From: CAZXMB01 sp964641715 | Lineage (GTDB): Bacteria; Desulfobacterota; BSN033; UBA1163 | Reading direction: 5' to 3' | Assembly (NCBI GenBank): GCA_964641715.1 | Contig: CAZXMB010000002.1 | Coordinates: 1-42,475, forward strand | Length of the DNA: 42,475 nt | Shown here: positions 1 to 7,340 of the stretch, piece by piece | Position numbering within the stretch: the first letter of the stretch is position 1 | How the letters are laid out: every line of letters starts with the position of its first letter | Made by a program: the position numbers and the translations under genes | The notes under the pieces: generated by a model | Databases searched by the model: none | What the model saw: the letters and a program-made list of their open reading frames with translations, nothing else | What the model was told of the DNA's origin: nothing

Positions 1-6
1 AATAAG

Positions 7-999
7 ATGAAGAGAGTTAGCCGAAGGGATTTTTTAGAATATACGGGGGTCGCCGGAGGAGCTTTCATTTTAGGTATGGGTGGAGGTGTTGCTATGTCCA
101 AGAAAGCCAGTCATGTTTCTTTGGTGAAGACAGATGATCGGAAGAACGGAGTAAAGACCTCTTTGAGGGCCCTTCATATGAATCCTGTCAAAGGGAAGGA
201 TGTCCTGATCAAACCCAATTTTAATACGGCAGATATCACACCCGGCTCCACCCACAATGATACCTTGGTTGCGTTGATCGAAGAGGTCTGGGAAATGGGG
301 GCAAGGTCGATCAGCCTTGGAGAGAGAAGTTATCCACCCACCCAAGAGGTAATGGAGAAAAAGGGCATCCTGCCCATTCTCAATAAGTTGCATGTTAAGG
401 TGATCAACTTTGATGATCTTGACAGCAAGGACTGGGTGTTATTCAAACCGAAAAAGAGTCACTGGCCCAATGGGTTTAGGATTGCACGGCCCATTCTTGA
501 TGCAGAGTGCCTCCTCTCAACCTGCTGCCTGAAGACCCATCAGTTTGGAGGGGTTTTCACCCTGTCCTTGAAGCTCCATGTTGGAGTGGTTCCCACATTC
601 AGACACGGATATCAGTACATGGGTGAGCTTCATGGCTCTCCATATCAGCGAAGGATGATTGCAGAGATCAATGAACCCTTTAAACCCGCCCTGGTCATCC
701 TTGACGGAATCGATGCCTTTGTGGATGGCGGCCCCATGAACGGAAAACGTGCAAAGGGGGAGGTCTTCCTTGCCTCCACCGATCGCATTGCCATTGATGC
801 CGTCGGATTGGCGATTTTAAAACTCCTCGGAAGCAACGAGAGTATTATGAAACCGAAGATCTTTGATCAGGAGCAGATTGCAAGGGCAGTGGAGCTTGGG
901 TTGGGGGCATCGTCTCCCTCAGAGATCGAGGTGATCCCTGCGGATGAAAAAAGCCAGGACTACCGGAACCGGGTTTTTGAGATATTGAAGAAGGGATGA
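7..999 (+). CDS. Tat-exported DUF362 domain protein
   Basis: The 330-residue product starts with a twin-arginine signal: Arg6-Arg7 in SRRDFLEYTG, followed by a glycine/alanine-rich hydrophobic stretch at about 14-28. It is therefore probably folded in the cytoplasm and exported. The rest resembles the DUF362 family, with a KPNFN motif near residue 67 and a CCLKTHQFGG segment near 172. The family's function is not settled; many members sit near iron-sulfur or redox proteins. The start is placed at the first ATG of the window because the Tat motif follows directly, but only six bases precede it, so a few extra upstream codons cannot be excluded. The gene ends 42 bases before the amidohydrolase start, which suggests one transcript. 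Confidence 0.8.
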   Translation: MKRVSRRDFLEYTGVAGGAFILGMGGGVAMSKKASHVSLVKTDDRKNGVKTSLRALHMNPVKGKDVLIKPNFNTADITPGSTHNDTLVALIEEVWEMGARSISLGERSYPPTQEVMEKKGILPILNKLHVKVINFDDLDSKDWVLFKPKKSHWPNGFRIARPILDAECLLSTCCLKTHQFGGVFTLSLKLHVGVVPTFRHGYQYMGELHGSPYQRRMIAEINEPFKPALVILDGIDAFVDGGPMNGKRAKGEVFLASTDRIAIDAVGLAILKLLGSNESIMKPKIFDQEQIARAVELGLGASSPSEIEVIPADEKSQDYRNRVFEILKKG

Positions 1000-1041
1000 G
1001 AGGATGGAGTCCCTTATTATCCTAAAAAGGAGACTGTGAAG

Positions 1042-1884
1042 ATGGAATATTATGACGCCCATATCCATTTCTTTTATGACTGTTCTTTGAAAGAACTCCA
1101 GCAAAAAATTGAGCTTATGGAAAAGACCGGTCTGGCAGGGATGAATATCCTCGTCATCAGCGAATTTCCACCCGAAAGGGAGACTTATTTGAAAATGATT
1201 CCAGGGGATTATCATTCCCATGTGACTCCTGAAGCCCTTGAACATCAAAACGACCCCTTTGAAGTTATTCACTTACCCCTTCACCTGAAGATCGTTCCCT
1301 TTTTAGACGCCCGTTTTATGGAAGATCATATTGAAGAGAAAATAAAAATTTACAGGGAGAAGGGGTTTAAAGGACTTAAACTGCTTTATGTTCCAGAAGA
1401 GGATACTGTGTTCCGAATAGGTGGCATGAAAAAGACATTTGGTCGGACGCGTAAGCAATCAGAGAAGATTACATCGTTGATCATCCAAAATGCTTCATCT
1501 CTGGGAATGCCCATCCTGATCCATGCTGATTTGAGAAAATACGGTGATTTTGTTGGTGAGATGATCAGAAGTTACCCGGAGACTCATTTTAATATTCCGC
1601 ATTTTGGGTTTTCCAGAAAGGCGATATCCAACCTGTTAGACCGATATCAAAATTGTTACACAGATATGTCCTCTCTGGTTTCTTTTATGGAGAAAGACCA
1701 ACCATCTTATAAAAGCTTTATTAAACAGTATCAAGGCCGGATACTCTTCGGAAGCGATGTCGTGATCGGTCATGCTGAAGGAGTTCAAAAAACACTTAAA
1801 TTTATGGATCAATTTATAGGAGACAGGGAGATACTCCATAAAATCGTTAATAAGAACTACAAAAAATATATGAAATTTTCATGA
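1042..1884 (+). CDS. Amidohydrolase family metal-dependent hydrolase
   Basis: A 280-residue TIM-barrel hydrolase of the amidohydrolase-2 type. The N-terminal DAHIHF carries the metal-binding HxH (His7, His9). Later strands carry LIHADL, PHFGFS and a terminal LFGSDVV with the expected catalytic or metal Asp. Such enzymes hydrolyse or decarboxylate cyclic or carboxylated substrates; the substrate cannot be read from the sequence. A GTG at 1036 is in frame, but ATG 1042 lies 9 bases after AAGGAGA (1026-1032) and is the better start. No gene follows on the same strand for 271 bases. Confidence 0.8.
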   Translation: MEYYDAHIHFFYDCSLKELQQKIELMEKTGLAGMNILVISEFPPERETYLKMIPGDYHSHVTPEALEHQNDPFEVIHLPLHLKIVPFLDARFMEDHIEEKIKIYREKGFKGLKLLYVPEEDTVFRIGGMKKTFGRTRKQSEKITSLIIQNASSLGMPILIHADLRKYGDFVGEMIRSYPETHFNIPHFGFSRKAISNLLDRYQNCYTDMSSLVSFMEKDQPSYKSFIKQYQGRILFGSDVVIGHAEGVQKTLKFMDQFIGDREILHKIVNKNYKKYMKFS

Positions 1885-2101
1885 GACCTATTAAGCCTGG
1901 ACAGAGCCTATAGATATATGTATAATTTTTTTATAACAAATAAAAATAAATAATTTCGATTATTTAATTAATAAATCATAGTTTAAATCCCCAAAAATGT
2001 ATAATTAAAATATTCATTTTGACTCTTAAAATCTCCACTAATAAATCCTGATTTTTTAAAAAATTAAATAATTTCAAATATTTAAATAATAATTTTCCCT
2101 C
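1885..2101. other. AT-rich intergenic region, possible activator-binding region
   Basis: No gene is visible here. The stretch is far richer in A and T than its surroundings. It contains a perfect 8-bp inverted repeat with a TTCG centre (TAAATAAT-TTCG-ATTATTTA, 1947-1966). The 14-base string GATTATTTAATTAA (1958-1971) recurs at 22031-22044, upstream of the other sigma-54 type promoter. Position and palindrome fit an upstream activating sequence for a sigma-54 activator, but the base composition makes chance matches easy. Confidence 0.4.
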
Positions 2102-2117
2102 TGGCATGCCAAATGCA
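2102..2117 (+). promoter_or_regulatory. Sigma-54 (-24/-12) type promoter
   Basis: The sequence TGGCATGCCAAATGCA fits the sigma-54 consensus TGGCACG-N4-TTGCW with 14 of 16 positions allowed. The invariant GG (2103-2104) and GC (2115-2116) are exactly 10 bases apart. Transcription would begin near 2127, about 29 bases before the start of the first small membrane protein. The AT-rich DNA upstream could bind the activator and bend. Confidence 0.7.
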
Positions 2118-2155
2118 TTATTTAGGTCGAACATTAAAGAAAGGGGGAAAAGACA

Positions 2156-2440
2156 ATGGAAAAAAGAATAAAAGGATTAAAGACAGGGTTGATGGTTGGG
2201 TTGATAACTTTGATGGCCTCCCCGGCATTCGCACGCTCCATAAGCTTGAAGGGAGCGGGTACAGCCCTCTGGATCTTCATCATTATTGGTGCCATCATTG
2301 TTCTTCTCCAACTGATCCCGGCAGCCATTCTCTTCTTCAGTTTCATCGGAACAGCGACCGCCACTGCCTTCAAGAAAGAGAAGAAGGTTGAAGAAGAGGT
2401 AGTGATCCCTGGTGCTGAGCCGGTAGCGGTGAAAAAGTAG
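2156..2440 (+). CDS. Small membrane protein, paralogue of the next gene
   Basis: A 94-residue protein with a probable cleavable signal peptide (basic MEKRIKGLK, hydrophobic core, cleavage after ASPAFA near residue 26). One strong transmembrane helix follows at about 38-68, then a charged tail with KKEKKVEEE. The helix contains VLLQLIPAAILFFSFI, closely matched by VLGQLIPAMILLYSFI in the next gene, so the two are tandem paralogues. A GGGGGA ribosome site precedes the ATG. It is the first gene after the sigma-54 type promoter. I do not recognise a named family. The layout suggests an envelope-stress or membrane-associated small protein, which is an inference. Confidence 0.7.
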   Translation: MEKRIKGLKTGLMVGLITLMASPAFARSISLKGAGTALWIFIIIGAIIVLLQLIPAAILFFSFIGTATATAFKKEKKVEEEVVIPGAEPVAVKK

Positions 2441-2471
2441 AGAATGAAAAAAAACGGGTAGAGGTGATCCC

Positions 2472-2726
2472 ATGTCCAGCAGTTTAAAGAAGATTCTGAT
2501 TATTTTAAGTCTGGTATTTATCCTGTCGGTGGCATTAAGCTCATTGGGGATTGCTTATGCCGGAGGAGTAAGAGGGGTCGGGCTTTTAGGAGCCTGGTTT
2601 TTCCTGACCTTTGGGATCATTGTGGTATTAGGCCAATTGATTCCGGCAATGATCCTCCTCTATTCCTTTATTTCATCGGCATTCTTCCCTTATCGAAAGA
2701 CTGAGTCACCTATTTTGGCAAGTTAG
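2472..2726 (+). CDS. Small membrane protein, paralogue of the previous gene
   Basis: An 84-residue protein with two hydrophobic segments. The first (about 7-30) ends in AYA and looks like a signal peptide or anchor; the second is at about 38-70. It shares the W-F-x(3)-G-I-x-V-L-x-Q-L-I-P-A core with the protein encoded just upstream and ends in a short polar tail. The ribosome site is GAGGTGAT. It lies 31 bases after the first paralogue and 24 bases before the receiver gene, so the three are probably co-transcribed from the sigma-54 type promoter. Function unknown. Confidence 0.7.
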   Translation: MSSSLKKILIILSLVFILSVALSSLGIAYAGGVRGVGLLGAWFFLTFGIIVVLGQLIPAMILLYSFISSAFFPYRKTESPILAS

Positions 2727-2750
2727 GATGGGGCAAAAGAGGGGGGTTTT

Positions 2751-3182
2751 ATGAAAACGAAAAAGATCCTCATCGCTTATCAAGATGACCTTGGAGGAAG
2801 ATCCCTCTCCATCTACCTCCACGGTTTGGGATATAAGGTTGAGACAGCCCGGATACTGAGCGAGATCATCCGGAAGGTCAGAAATGGAAATTTCCAGGTC
2901 GTCCTTCTCGATGACGAGATCGAGGGTTTAAAAGCGTGCGATGTAGTTCCTCTGTTGAAAAGGATCCATTCGAAGGTTCAAGTCATTTTGATCTCCTCCG
3001 AAGAATCTCTTGGCATGGTAAGGCTCCTCAGGGGGGCAGGAATCTTTTATCAGGCGATGAAACCGATTGACCTCGAGGAGATCAAATCCGCAGTCCAGTG
3101 TGCTTTTGAAAAGATTGAACGGGAGAGTATCAAAGAAGGTCTGTTCCCCTTCTTTCTTCCAAAACTGGCTCCGGCCTCATAA
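2751..3182 (+). CDS. Receiver-only response regulator
   Basis: A 143-residue protein with one CheY-like receiver domain and no DNA-binding output domain. The expected residues are present: acidic pair Asp12-Asp13 after the first strand, phospho-acceptor Asp54 in VVLLD, Ser82/Ser83 at the switch position, and Lys104-Pro105. A short C-terminal tail of about 20 residues (FPFFLPKL) is not part of the fold. It follows the two small membrane proteins and is closed off by a strong terminator. No histidine kinase lies nearby. It may act as a phospho-dependent binding partner, possibly of the small membrane proteins, but that is an inference. Confidence 0.8.
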   Translation: MKTKKILIAYQDDLGGRSLSIYLHGLGYKVETARILSEIIRKVRNGNFQVVLLDDEIEGLKACDVVPLLKRIHSKVQVILISSEESLGMVRLLRGAGIFYQAMKPIDLEEIKSAVQCAFEKIERESIKEGLFPFFLPKLAPAS

Positions 3183-3207
3183 AAAATAAAGGGGGTGAAG
3201 GATGGTC

Positions 3208-3237
3208 AATAGCCGAATTTTATTCGGCTATTTTTTT
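3208..3237 (+). terminator. Rho-independent terminator
   Basis: A perfect 11-bp stem (AATAGCCGAAT / ATTCGGCTATT) with a 3-base loop runs directly into seven T residues. It ends the small-protein/receiver operon. The opposite strand lacks a T tract, so it probably does not serve the converging bioN transcript in the same way. Confidence 0.9.
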
Positions 3238-3253
3238 CAACCCGATCATCCCT

Positions 3254-4012
3254 TCAGAACTGAATCTCCCATATCGTGATCAAGAAAAGAAGAAAAATGA
3301 TCAGAGGTATCCAGTGGGAATGCGGTATTTTAGGGAAATCGGTCGGTAGGTCCTCCCGGTAACCTCTTGCAGCGAGGGCCAAAGTGACCTCTTCAACCTC
3401 TAAAATGGAGCGCCGAAGGATCGGAAAGCCAAGAAATTTTACCATACGAATCGGATTCCTCTCTTGGTCTCCCAATCGCGCCCGGTAAGCCAGGTTTACC
3501 TCTTCATACTGATCTAAAATCCTGAGAAGAAAACTTAAGGTCAGGGAGACCATGAGTCCGATTCTGCGTTCAGGCAGAAAAGGAATCGGTTTTAAGATCC
3601 AGACCAGGGCATCTCGAAGCTCACGGGGACGGGTCACGGCTGTAAAGAGAACCGCATATCCAAGAATGAGGCCCAGTCGCCAGCAGGTCAGGCCTCCGAG
3701 AAGAAGTCCCTGCCTGCTGATGGGAAGGAAGGCGATCAATGAATACCTTTCTCCCGGCGAAAGGAAGACCTGAAAGAAGAAGAGGATGAATAGTAGGACG
3801 ATCCAGCTTTTCATATCCCTTAGGAATTTTTTCAGGGGGAGCCGGGAGAGAAAGAGAAGGCCCAGAAGGAGAGATGAGTCAAAGATGAATAACAGGGCTC
3901 CGGTCTGAATCAGGGTTGCTGAGATCATCAGGAGTCCAAAAAATTTGCATCGGGCATCCCATCGGTGGAGGAGAGAATTTCCGTGGAAGTAGTGAAAAGC
4001 TATTCGAGCCAT
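3254..4012 (-). CDS. bioN: ECF transporter transmembrane (T) component, probable BioN
   Basis: About 252 residues. A hydrophobic EcfT/CbiQ-type protein with several membrane helices and the ARG signature in LALAARGY near the C-terminus that couples the T component to the ATPase. The start at MARIAFHYFHG is chosen because AGGAGGAG (4023-4030 on the minus strand) lies about 10 bases upstream. An earlier ATG at 4045 would overlap the ATPase gene by 46 bases. With the chosen start it overlaps bioM by 13 bases. Together with bioM and bioY it forms a complete tripartite biotin importer. The specificity comes from the bioY neighbour, not from this sequence. Confidence 0.8.
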   Translation of the reverse strand: MARIAFHYFHGNSLLHRWDARCKFFGLLMISATLIQTGALLFIFDSSLLLGLLFLSRLPLKKFLRDMKSWIVLLFILFFFQVFLSPGERYSLIAFLPISRQGLLLGGLTCWRLGLILGYAVLFTAVTRPRELRDALVWILKPIPFLPERRIGLMVSLTLSFLLRILDQYEEVNLAYRARLGDQERNPIRMVKFLGFPILRRSILEVEEVTLALAARGYREDLPTDFPKIPHSHWIPLIIFLLFLITIWEIQF

Positions 4013-4743
4013 GAGGTTTTTTCTCCTCCTAACAGCACATAACAAGGAGGCCGAACTCCAAAACGTGGGAGTTGCGTAACTAGGGGATCAGGGGGACCCA
4101 ACGCCTTGATTTCCCCGTTTTGAATAATGGCCATCCGATCAATATGAGCGATCACTTTTTCGACATCATGGGTGGTCACTATCAGGGTATGGCCTTCTTG
4201 ATGCAATTGGATCATATACTTGAGAACCTCTTGAATGCCCGGATAATCAAGGTGGGAAAAGGGTTCATCGAAGAGGATAATCTGAGGCTTCATCGCCATC
4301 ACTCCCGCAATGGCAAGACGCCTCTTCTCACCACCCGAAAGCAAGTAGCAGGGTTTTTCCGAAAGAGGTTGAAGGCCCATTTTCCGGAGTGCCCAATCCA
4401 CCCGTTCGCTCCTCTCCTTTTTTGAAAGTCCAAGATTTTCAGGTCCAAAGGCGATGTCTTCTCTTACCGTTTCTCCGACAATCTGGCTGTCCGGATCCTG
4501 GAAGATCATACCGACCATCTGTCGAACCATTCGAGAGTCCCTTGCGGGGTTAAGACCCCCAATCTGAATGAATCCTCCAGTGGGTTTCAGAAGGCCGCTC
4601 ATCATGCGGAGCAGGGTGGTTTTGCCGCTCCCATTGGGTCCGCAGATAAGGAGAAATTCTCCTTTTTGGATGGTCAGGGTTATGCCTTTTAAAGCGTGGG
4701 TCCCATCGGGATAATGATGATGAAGATTTTGGATCTGGATCAT
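4000..4743 (-). CDS. bioM: ECF transporter ATPase, probable BioM
   Basis: 247 residues with all ABC ATPase motifs: Walker A GPNGSGKTT (about 35-43), Q-loop FQDPDSQ, signature LLSGGEKRR, Walker B IILFDEP followed by the D-loop SHLD, and a switch His in TTHD. FQDPDSQ is typical of CbiO/EcfA subunits. It energises uptake through BioY/BioN. No clear Shine-Dalgarno sequence precedes its ATG. It lies 289 bases downstream of bioY on the same strand and overlaps bioN. Confidence 0.85.
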   Translation of the reverse strand: MIQIQNLHHHYPDGTHALKGITLTIQKGEFLLICGPNGSGKTTLLRMMSGLLKPTGGFIQIGGLNPARDSRMVRQMVGMIFQDPDSQIVGETVREDIAFGPENLGLSKKERSERVDWALRKMGLQPLSEKPCYLLSGGEKRRLAIAGVMAMKPQIILFDEPFSHLDYPGIQEVLKYMIQLHQEGHTLIVTTHDVEKVIAHIDRMAIIQNGEIKALGPPDPLVTQLPRFGVRPPCYVLLGGEKTSWLE

Positions 4744-5032
4744 AATGTTCTGAGAATAAAAGTCTAGCCAAAAATATTTGAAATTTCAATTAGTTAACCC
4801 CTCCACTCTTTCATGGGGAGGGAAGGTTTCTTCATGATTCTTTTGATAATGTTAGAGATAAATTCTCAGATTTCAATATGTAAGAATCTAATGTTCAATG
4901 GTAAGGGTAACGATGCCCGTTTCGTTAAAAGGTTATGTTGTTCGTCTTGAAATTCTTTTAGCCGTAACCGTTTGACTATATACGATACGCCTGCCTGGCG
5001 GTAGGCAGGGGCTTCGTAACCTTTCCCAAAGA
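4744..5032. other. Intergenic region between bioY and bioM
   Basis: No gene is visible in these 289 bases. They hold one copy of the CCTGCC...GGCAGG palindromic repeat (4990-5009), bracketed by the loose inverted words ATACG and CTTCGTAAC. A weak CCCTCC...GGAGGG hairpin lies around 4799-4822. No T-rich terminator for bioY was found, so bioM may be reached by readthrough. Confidence 0.5.
4990..5009. repeat. Short palindromic dispersed repeat (CCTGCC family)
   Basis: CCTGCCTGGCGGTAGGCAGG forms a 6-bp GC-rich hairpin. Near-identical copies lie at 13578-13598, 16585-16603 and 34702-34721, always between genes. Confidence 0.75.
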
Positions 5033-5593
5033 CTATTTTTCGTTGACCATTGTTGACATGCTCATTTGCCTCTTCAGAATGGGGCGGACAGACTTCGCAA
5101 GGATGACAGCAACAACAGCTTTAATGGTATCGCCAATAAGAAATGGGATGACGCCCACCATCAATGTCTTCGTCCACGACATTTGAGTAACCCATTTAAG
5201 CCAGGGAACCCCTAAACCATAGACGGCAAGCGATCCAAGGATGACAGCAAGGATATCGAGAATCAGAGAACCCGGGGAACGCTCTGAGATAAAACCCGTG
5301 ACCCATGAGGAAAGAGCGAAGCCGAAAAGGTAGCCTCCTGTAGGACCGAAAAAATGGGCAAGTCCTCCTTTTCCCCCTGCAAAGACAGGGATGCCAATAG
5401 CTCCCACTAGAAGATAAAGGCCCATACTGGCGACGCCCCAGCGACTTCCCAGAAGGAGACCCGACAGAAGGACGAAGAGGTTGGTCAGGACAATGGGAAC
5501 AGGACCGATGGGAACATGGATATACGCCCCCACAGCCATTAAGGCTGCCATGAGAGAAGTCAGAACAATCATTCGAATTTTTTTAATGGACAT
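5033..5593 (-). CDS. bioY: BioY, biotin-binding S component
   Basis: 186 residues, the normal BioY length, with about six membrane helices. Family hallmarks include the N-terminal ALMAVGAYIHVPIGPVPIVL segment, the LGSRWG loop, VFAGGKGGLAHFFGPTGGYL and the late FLIGDTIK. It binds biotin in the membrane and passes it to BioMN. An AGAGGAA ribosome site lies 8 bases before the ATG. The promoter region carries a candidate BirA operator, so biotin repression is likely. A dispersed repeat sits in the long 5' leader. Confidence 0.93.
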   Translation of the reverse strand: MSIKKIRMIVLTSLMAALMAVGAYIHVPIGPVPIVLTNLFVLLSGLLLGSRWGVASMGLYLLVGAIGIPVFAGGKGGLAHFFGPTGGYLFGFALSSWVTGFISERSPGSLILDILAVILGSLAVYGLGVPWLKWVTQMSWTKTLMVGVIPFLIGDTIKAVVAVILAKSVRPILKRQMSMSTMVNEK

Positions 5594-5640
5594 AAGCAGT
5601 TCCTCTTCGAGATTTTAATGATACCCGTTATTTAAATAGG

Positions 5641-5686
5641 CTGTCATTGCGAGAAGTCCGGCTTTATCGTGACGACGAAGCAATCC
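5641..5686. repeat. Dispersed repeat of the GTCATTGCGAG...GAAGCAATC type
   Basis: The sequence TGTCATTGCGAG followed about 25 bases later by GACGAAGCAATCC matches a short intergenic repeat type that I have seen in many bacterial genomes. A degraded copy in the opposite orientation is at 7636-7664. It lies in the presumed bioY leader. Confidence 0.55.
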
Positions 5687-5763
5687 AGCGAAAGATGAGA
5701 TTGCCACGCCATTCGGGCTCGCAACGGCAGCGAGTGCGGACAAAGTGCTAAACTCATTTGTAT

Positions 5764-5793
5764 CCATTCCGCAATCCGCATTCCGAAATCCAC
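5764..5793. repeat. Dispersed ATCCGCATTCCG-type repeat
   Basis: CCATTCCGCAATCCGCATTCCG is a short iterated motif that recurs in variant form at 16666-16697 and 18281-18331. It is intergenic here, between bioY and its candidate operator. Confidence 0.5.
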
Positions 5794-5804
5794 ATTTGGA
5801 AAGA

Positions 5805-5836
5805 TTGTCAACTTCAATTTTGATAAAGGTTAACAA
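5805..5836 (-). promoter_or_regulatory. Candidate BirA (biotin repressor) operator
   Basis: TTGTCAACT-N14-GGTTAACAA matches the known BirA operator form, two 9-base inverted half-sites separated by 14-15 bases (TTGTnAACC/GGTTnACAA). It lies upstream of bioY and overlaps the -10 of the best minus-strand promoter candidate. Biotin-loaded BirA bound here would block bioY transcription. Confidence 0.7.
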
Positions 5837-5855
5837 TTTAAATTGGATTTGTCAA
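5827..5855 (-). promoter_or_regulatory. Candidate sigma-70 promoter for bioY
   Basis: On the minus strand TTGACA (5850-5855) is followed after 17 bases by TAACCT (5827-5832). The -35 is perfect and the -10 is weak. The -10 lies inside the BirA half-site, the arrangement expected for repression. The resulting leader would be about 225 bases. Confidence 0.55.
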
Positions 5856-5883
5856 ATGTTCCGGTTGACGGAAAATAGGGATA

Positions 5884-6258
5884 GTGATATGGATAGAACA
5901 GAAATGGGGGAAAACGGTGTTCTTGCTGGTTCGATTGATCATCAATATGGTTGCCCTACTGATCATCGCCTACCTTTTCCCCGGGTTGATCTGGGTGGAT
6001 AGCTTCTGGGCGGCTTTAGCCACCGCTTTTCTTCTGGGGATCGTCAATGCAATCATCAAACCTATTCTTGTTTTTTTCACCCTTCCCCTCACCATATTAA
6101 CCTTAGGCCTTTTTCTATTGGTCATTAATGGGTTGATGCTCTGGTTGGTCTCAGCCCTGGTGAGGGGATTTCATGTCAGCGGCTTCTGGGGGGCAGTGTT
6201 CGGAGCAATCCTCATCAGCCTCGTCAGCTGGATTTTATCCAGATTTATACCCCGCTGA
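5884..6258 (+). CDS. YvlD-like four-helix membrane protein (phage holin family 4)
   Basis: 124 residues, the usual length for the PF04020 YvlD family. There are four hydrophobic helices and the typical segments FLLGIVNAIIKPIL and LTLPLTILTLGLF. Family members are inner-membrane proteins, in Bacillus linked to envelope-stress operons; the molecular function is not defined. The start is a GTG with only a weak GGGA ribosome site; a second in-frame GTG at 5917 would remove 11 residues. It is divergent from bioY and converges on the rubrerythrin-like gene. Confidence 0.8.
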   Translation: MIWIEQKWGKTVFLLVRLIINMVALLIIAYLFPGLIWVDSFWAALATAFLLGIVNAIIKPILVFFTLPLTILTLGLFLLVINGLMLWLVSALVRGFHVSGFWGAVFGAILISLVSWILSRFIPR

Positions 6259-6294
6259 TTTCCGGTTTAAGATTTTCCAATCCGAAATTTCCGT

Positions 6295-6819
6295 CTACTC
6301 TCCGTCGAAGGTATGATGTTCGATTTTTCGATACCACGAAGTGGGATCAATCAAATACTCCTCGGTATCTTTCAGGGAGAGATAATGTTCATTCTCAATC
6401 CTTGAGAGAAGGTCAAAGAATTGTTTTTCCTTGGGATCAGATACTTCCTCTCTTAGATTGGCGTAATACTTCGCCCCTTTGGCCTCAAAATCGATGGCCG
6501 TCCGGACAGCCTCCAGGTCATCCGCCTCGCTTTTCGATGTCTCATCAACCTTCTTGAGAAAATCTGTCAGGATGTCCTTAACAATGGTATCCTTTACTTT
6601 GAGGGGCACCGTCTCAGGCCATCTTTCCTTTTTTGTCCACTTCTGGTGAAGTTGCTTCAGCCGTTCGTAATGTTCCAGTTCATCGTCCCCGATCTGCTGG
6701 AACATTTTTTTGCCGAGAGAATTTTTTGTTCTTCGGGCATTTTTCAAGTAGAATTCCCGCTCCTTCTTTTCATTGTTGAGGGCTACTTCAAGAGCATTCA
6801 AACGTTCTTTTTCATTCAT
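6295..6819 (-). CDS. Ferritin-like/rubrerythrin-type diiron protein
   Basis: 174 residues from the ATG that follows GGGAGGAAATAAC; an upstream in-frame ATG at 6879 lacks such a site. Two ferritin-like helix pairs carry diiron-type motifs: EKKEREFYL and DDELEHYERL in the first half, DFEAKGAKYY and IENEHYLSL in the second. Such proteins reduce peroxide or store iron in anaerobes. There is no rubredoxin domain in this chain, so electrons would come from a separate partner such as the rubredoxin at 13380-13538. It lies upstream of no other minus-strand gene. Confidence 0.8.
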   Translation of the reverse strand: MNEKERLNALEVALNNEKKEREFYLKNARRTKNSLGKKMFQQIGDDELEHYERLKQLHQKWTKKERWPETVPLKVKDTIVKDILTDFLKKVDETSKSEADDLEAVRTAIDFEAKGAKYYANLREEVSDPKEKQFFDLLSRIENEHYLSLKDTEEYLIDPTSWYRKIEHHTFDGE

Positions 6820-6903
6820 GTTATTTCCTCCCTTACGGATCTCTTTTTTAATATTATCCCGGTCTTTTCTATCTATCAAGAAATCTCTGTTGAAGGTAGT
6901 GAA

Positions 6904-7191
6904 TTATCCCTTTACCCTACGAAGTTCCATCACCACGGGATTGAAAGGATCGGGGCAGGCGACGGTGGTTTTATCCCTGTCCTCCTCCCAGGGAAATTCT
7001 CCTCCGTGACGAAGCACGCGCCATGAGGGGAAGATGACATGGAAGGCAGAAGGACAGATGGCCCTGGGATTTCCTGATACCCCCAGAAGGAAGTCCTGGC
7101 TCAGATCAAATTCCTGGCCGGCGAAATGCCCGGCGGCACAGGTCCCTTTGACAGACACAATCTTTAAAATGACCTTTTCCGGGTTTGGCAT
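6904..7191 (-). CDS. TIGR04076 family protein
   Basis: 95 residues with the family's highly conserved pattern: VKGTCAAGH near the start, ICPSAFHVIFP in the middle, and GGEFPWEED with TVACPDP near the end. Conserved Cys and His residues suggest metal or cofactor binding, but no function is established for the family. AGGAGG lies 8 bases before the ATG. It is directly upstream of the rubrerythrin-like gene (84 bases) and may share its transcript. Confidence 0.85.
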   Translation of the reverse strand: MPNPEKVILKIVSVKGTCAAGHFAGQEFDLSQDFLLGVSGNPRAICPSAFHVIFPSWRVLRHGGEFPWEEDRDKTTVACPDPFNPVVMELRRVKG

Positions 7192-7340
7192 GGAGAATGC
7201 CTCCTTTCTTGGTTTTCATACGACCCGATTCAGGGTAGACATGCGGCAACCATCGCCCTTAAATAAATGAAATAGAAAGAGATGAAGCTTTTTCACCCTC
7301 TTTGTCATTCCTATTGATAACTCACTTTAGTCATTCGACC

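Noticed and set aside
4798..4822. CCCTCC...GGAGGG hairpin as a terminator between bioY and bioM.
   Set aside because: The stem is short and no T tract follows on either strand.
5865..5893. TTGACG-N17-TATGGA as a promoter for the YvlD-like gene.
   Set aside because: The -10 would fall inside the first codons of the gene, so transcription would start within the coding sequence.
7187..7202. TGGCATGGAGAATGCC on the plus strand has perfect sigma-54 GG-N10-GC spacing.
   Set aside because: It overlaps the start codon and ribosome site of the minus-strand TIGR04076 gene and no plus-strand gene follows for almost 2 kb. It shows how easily the minimal pattern arises by chance.
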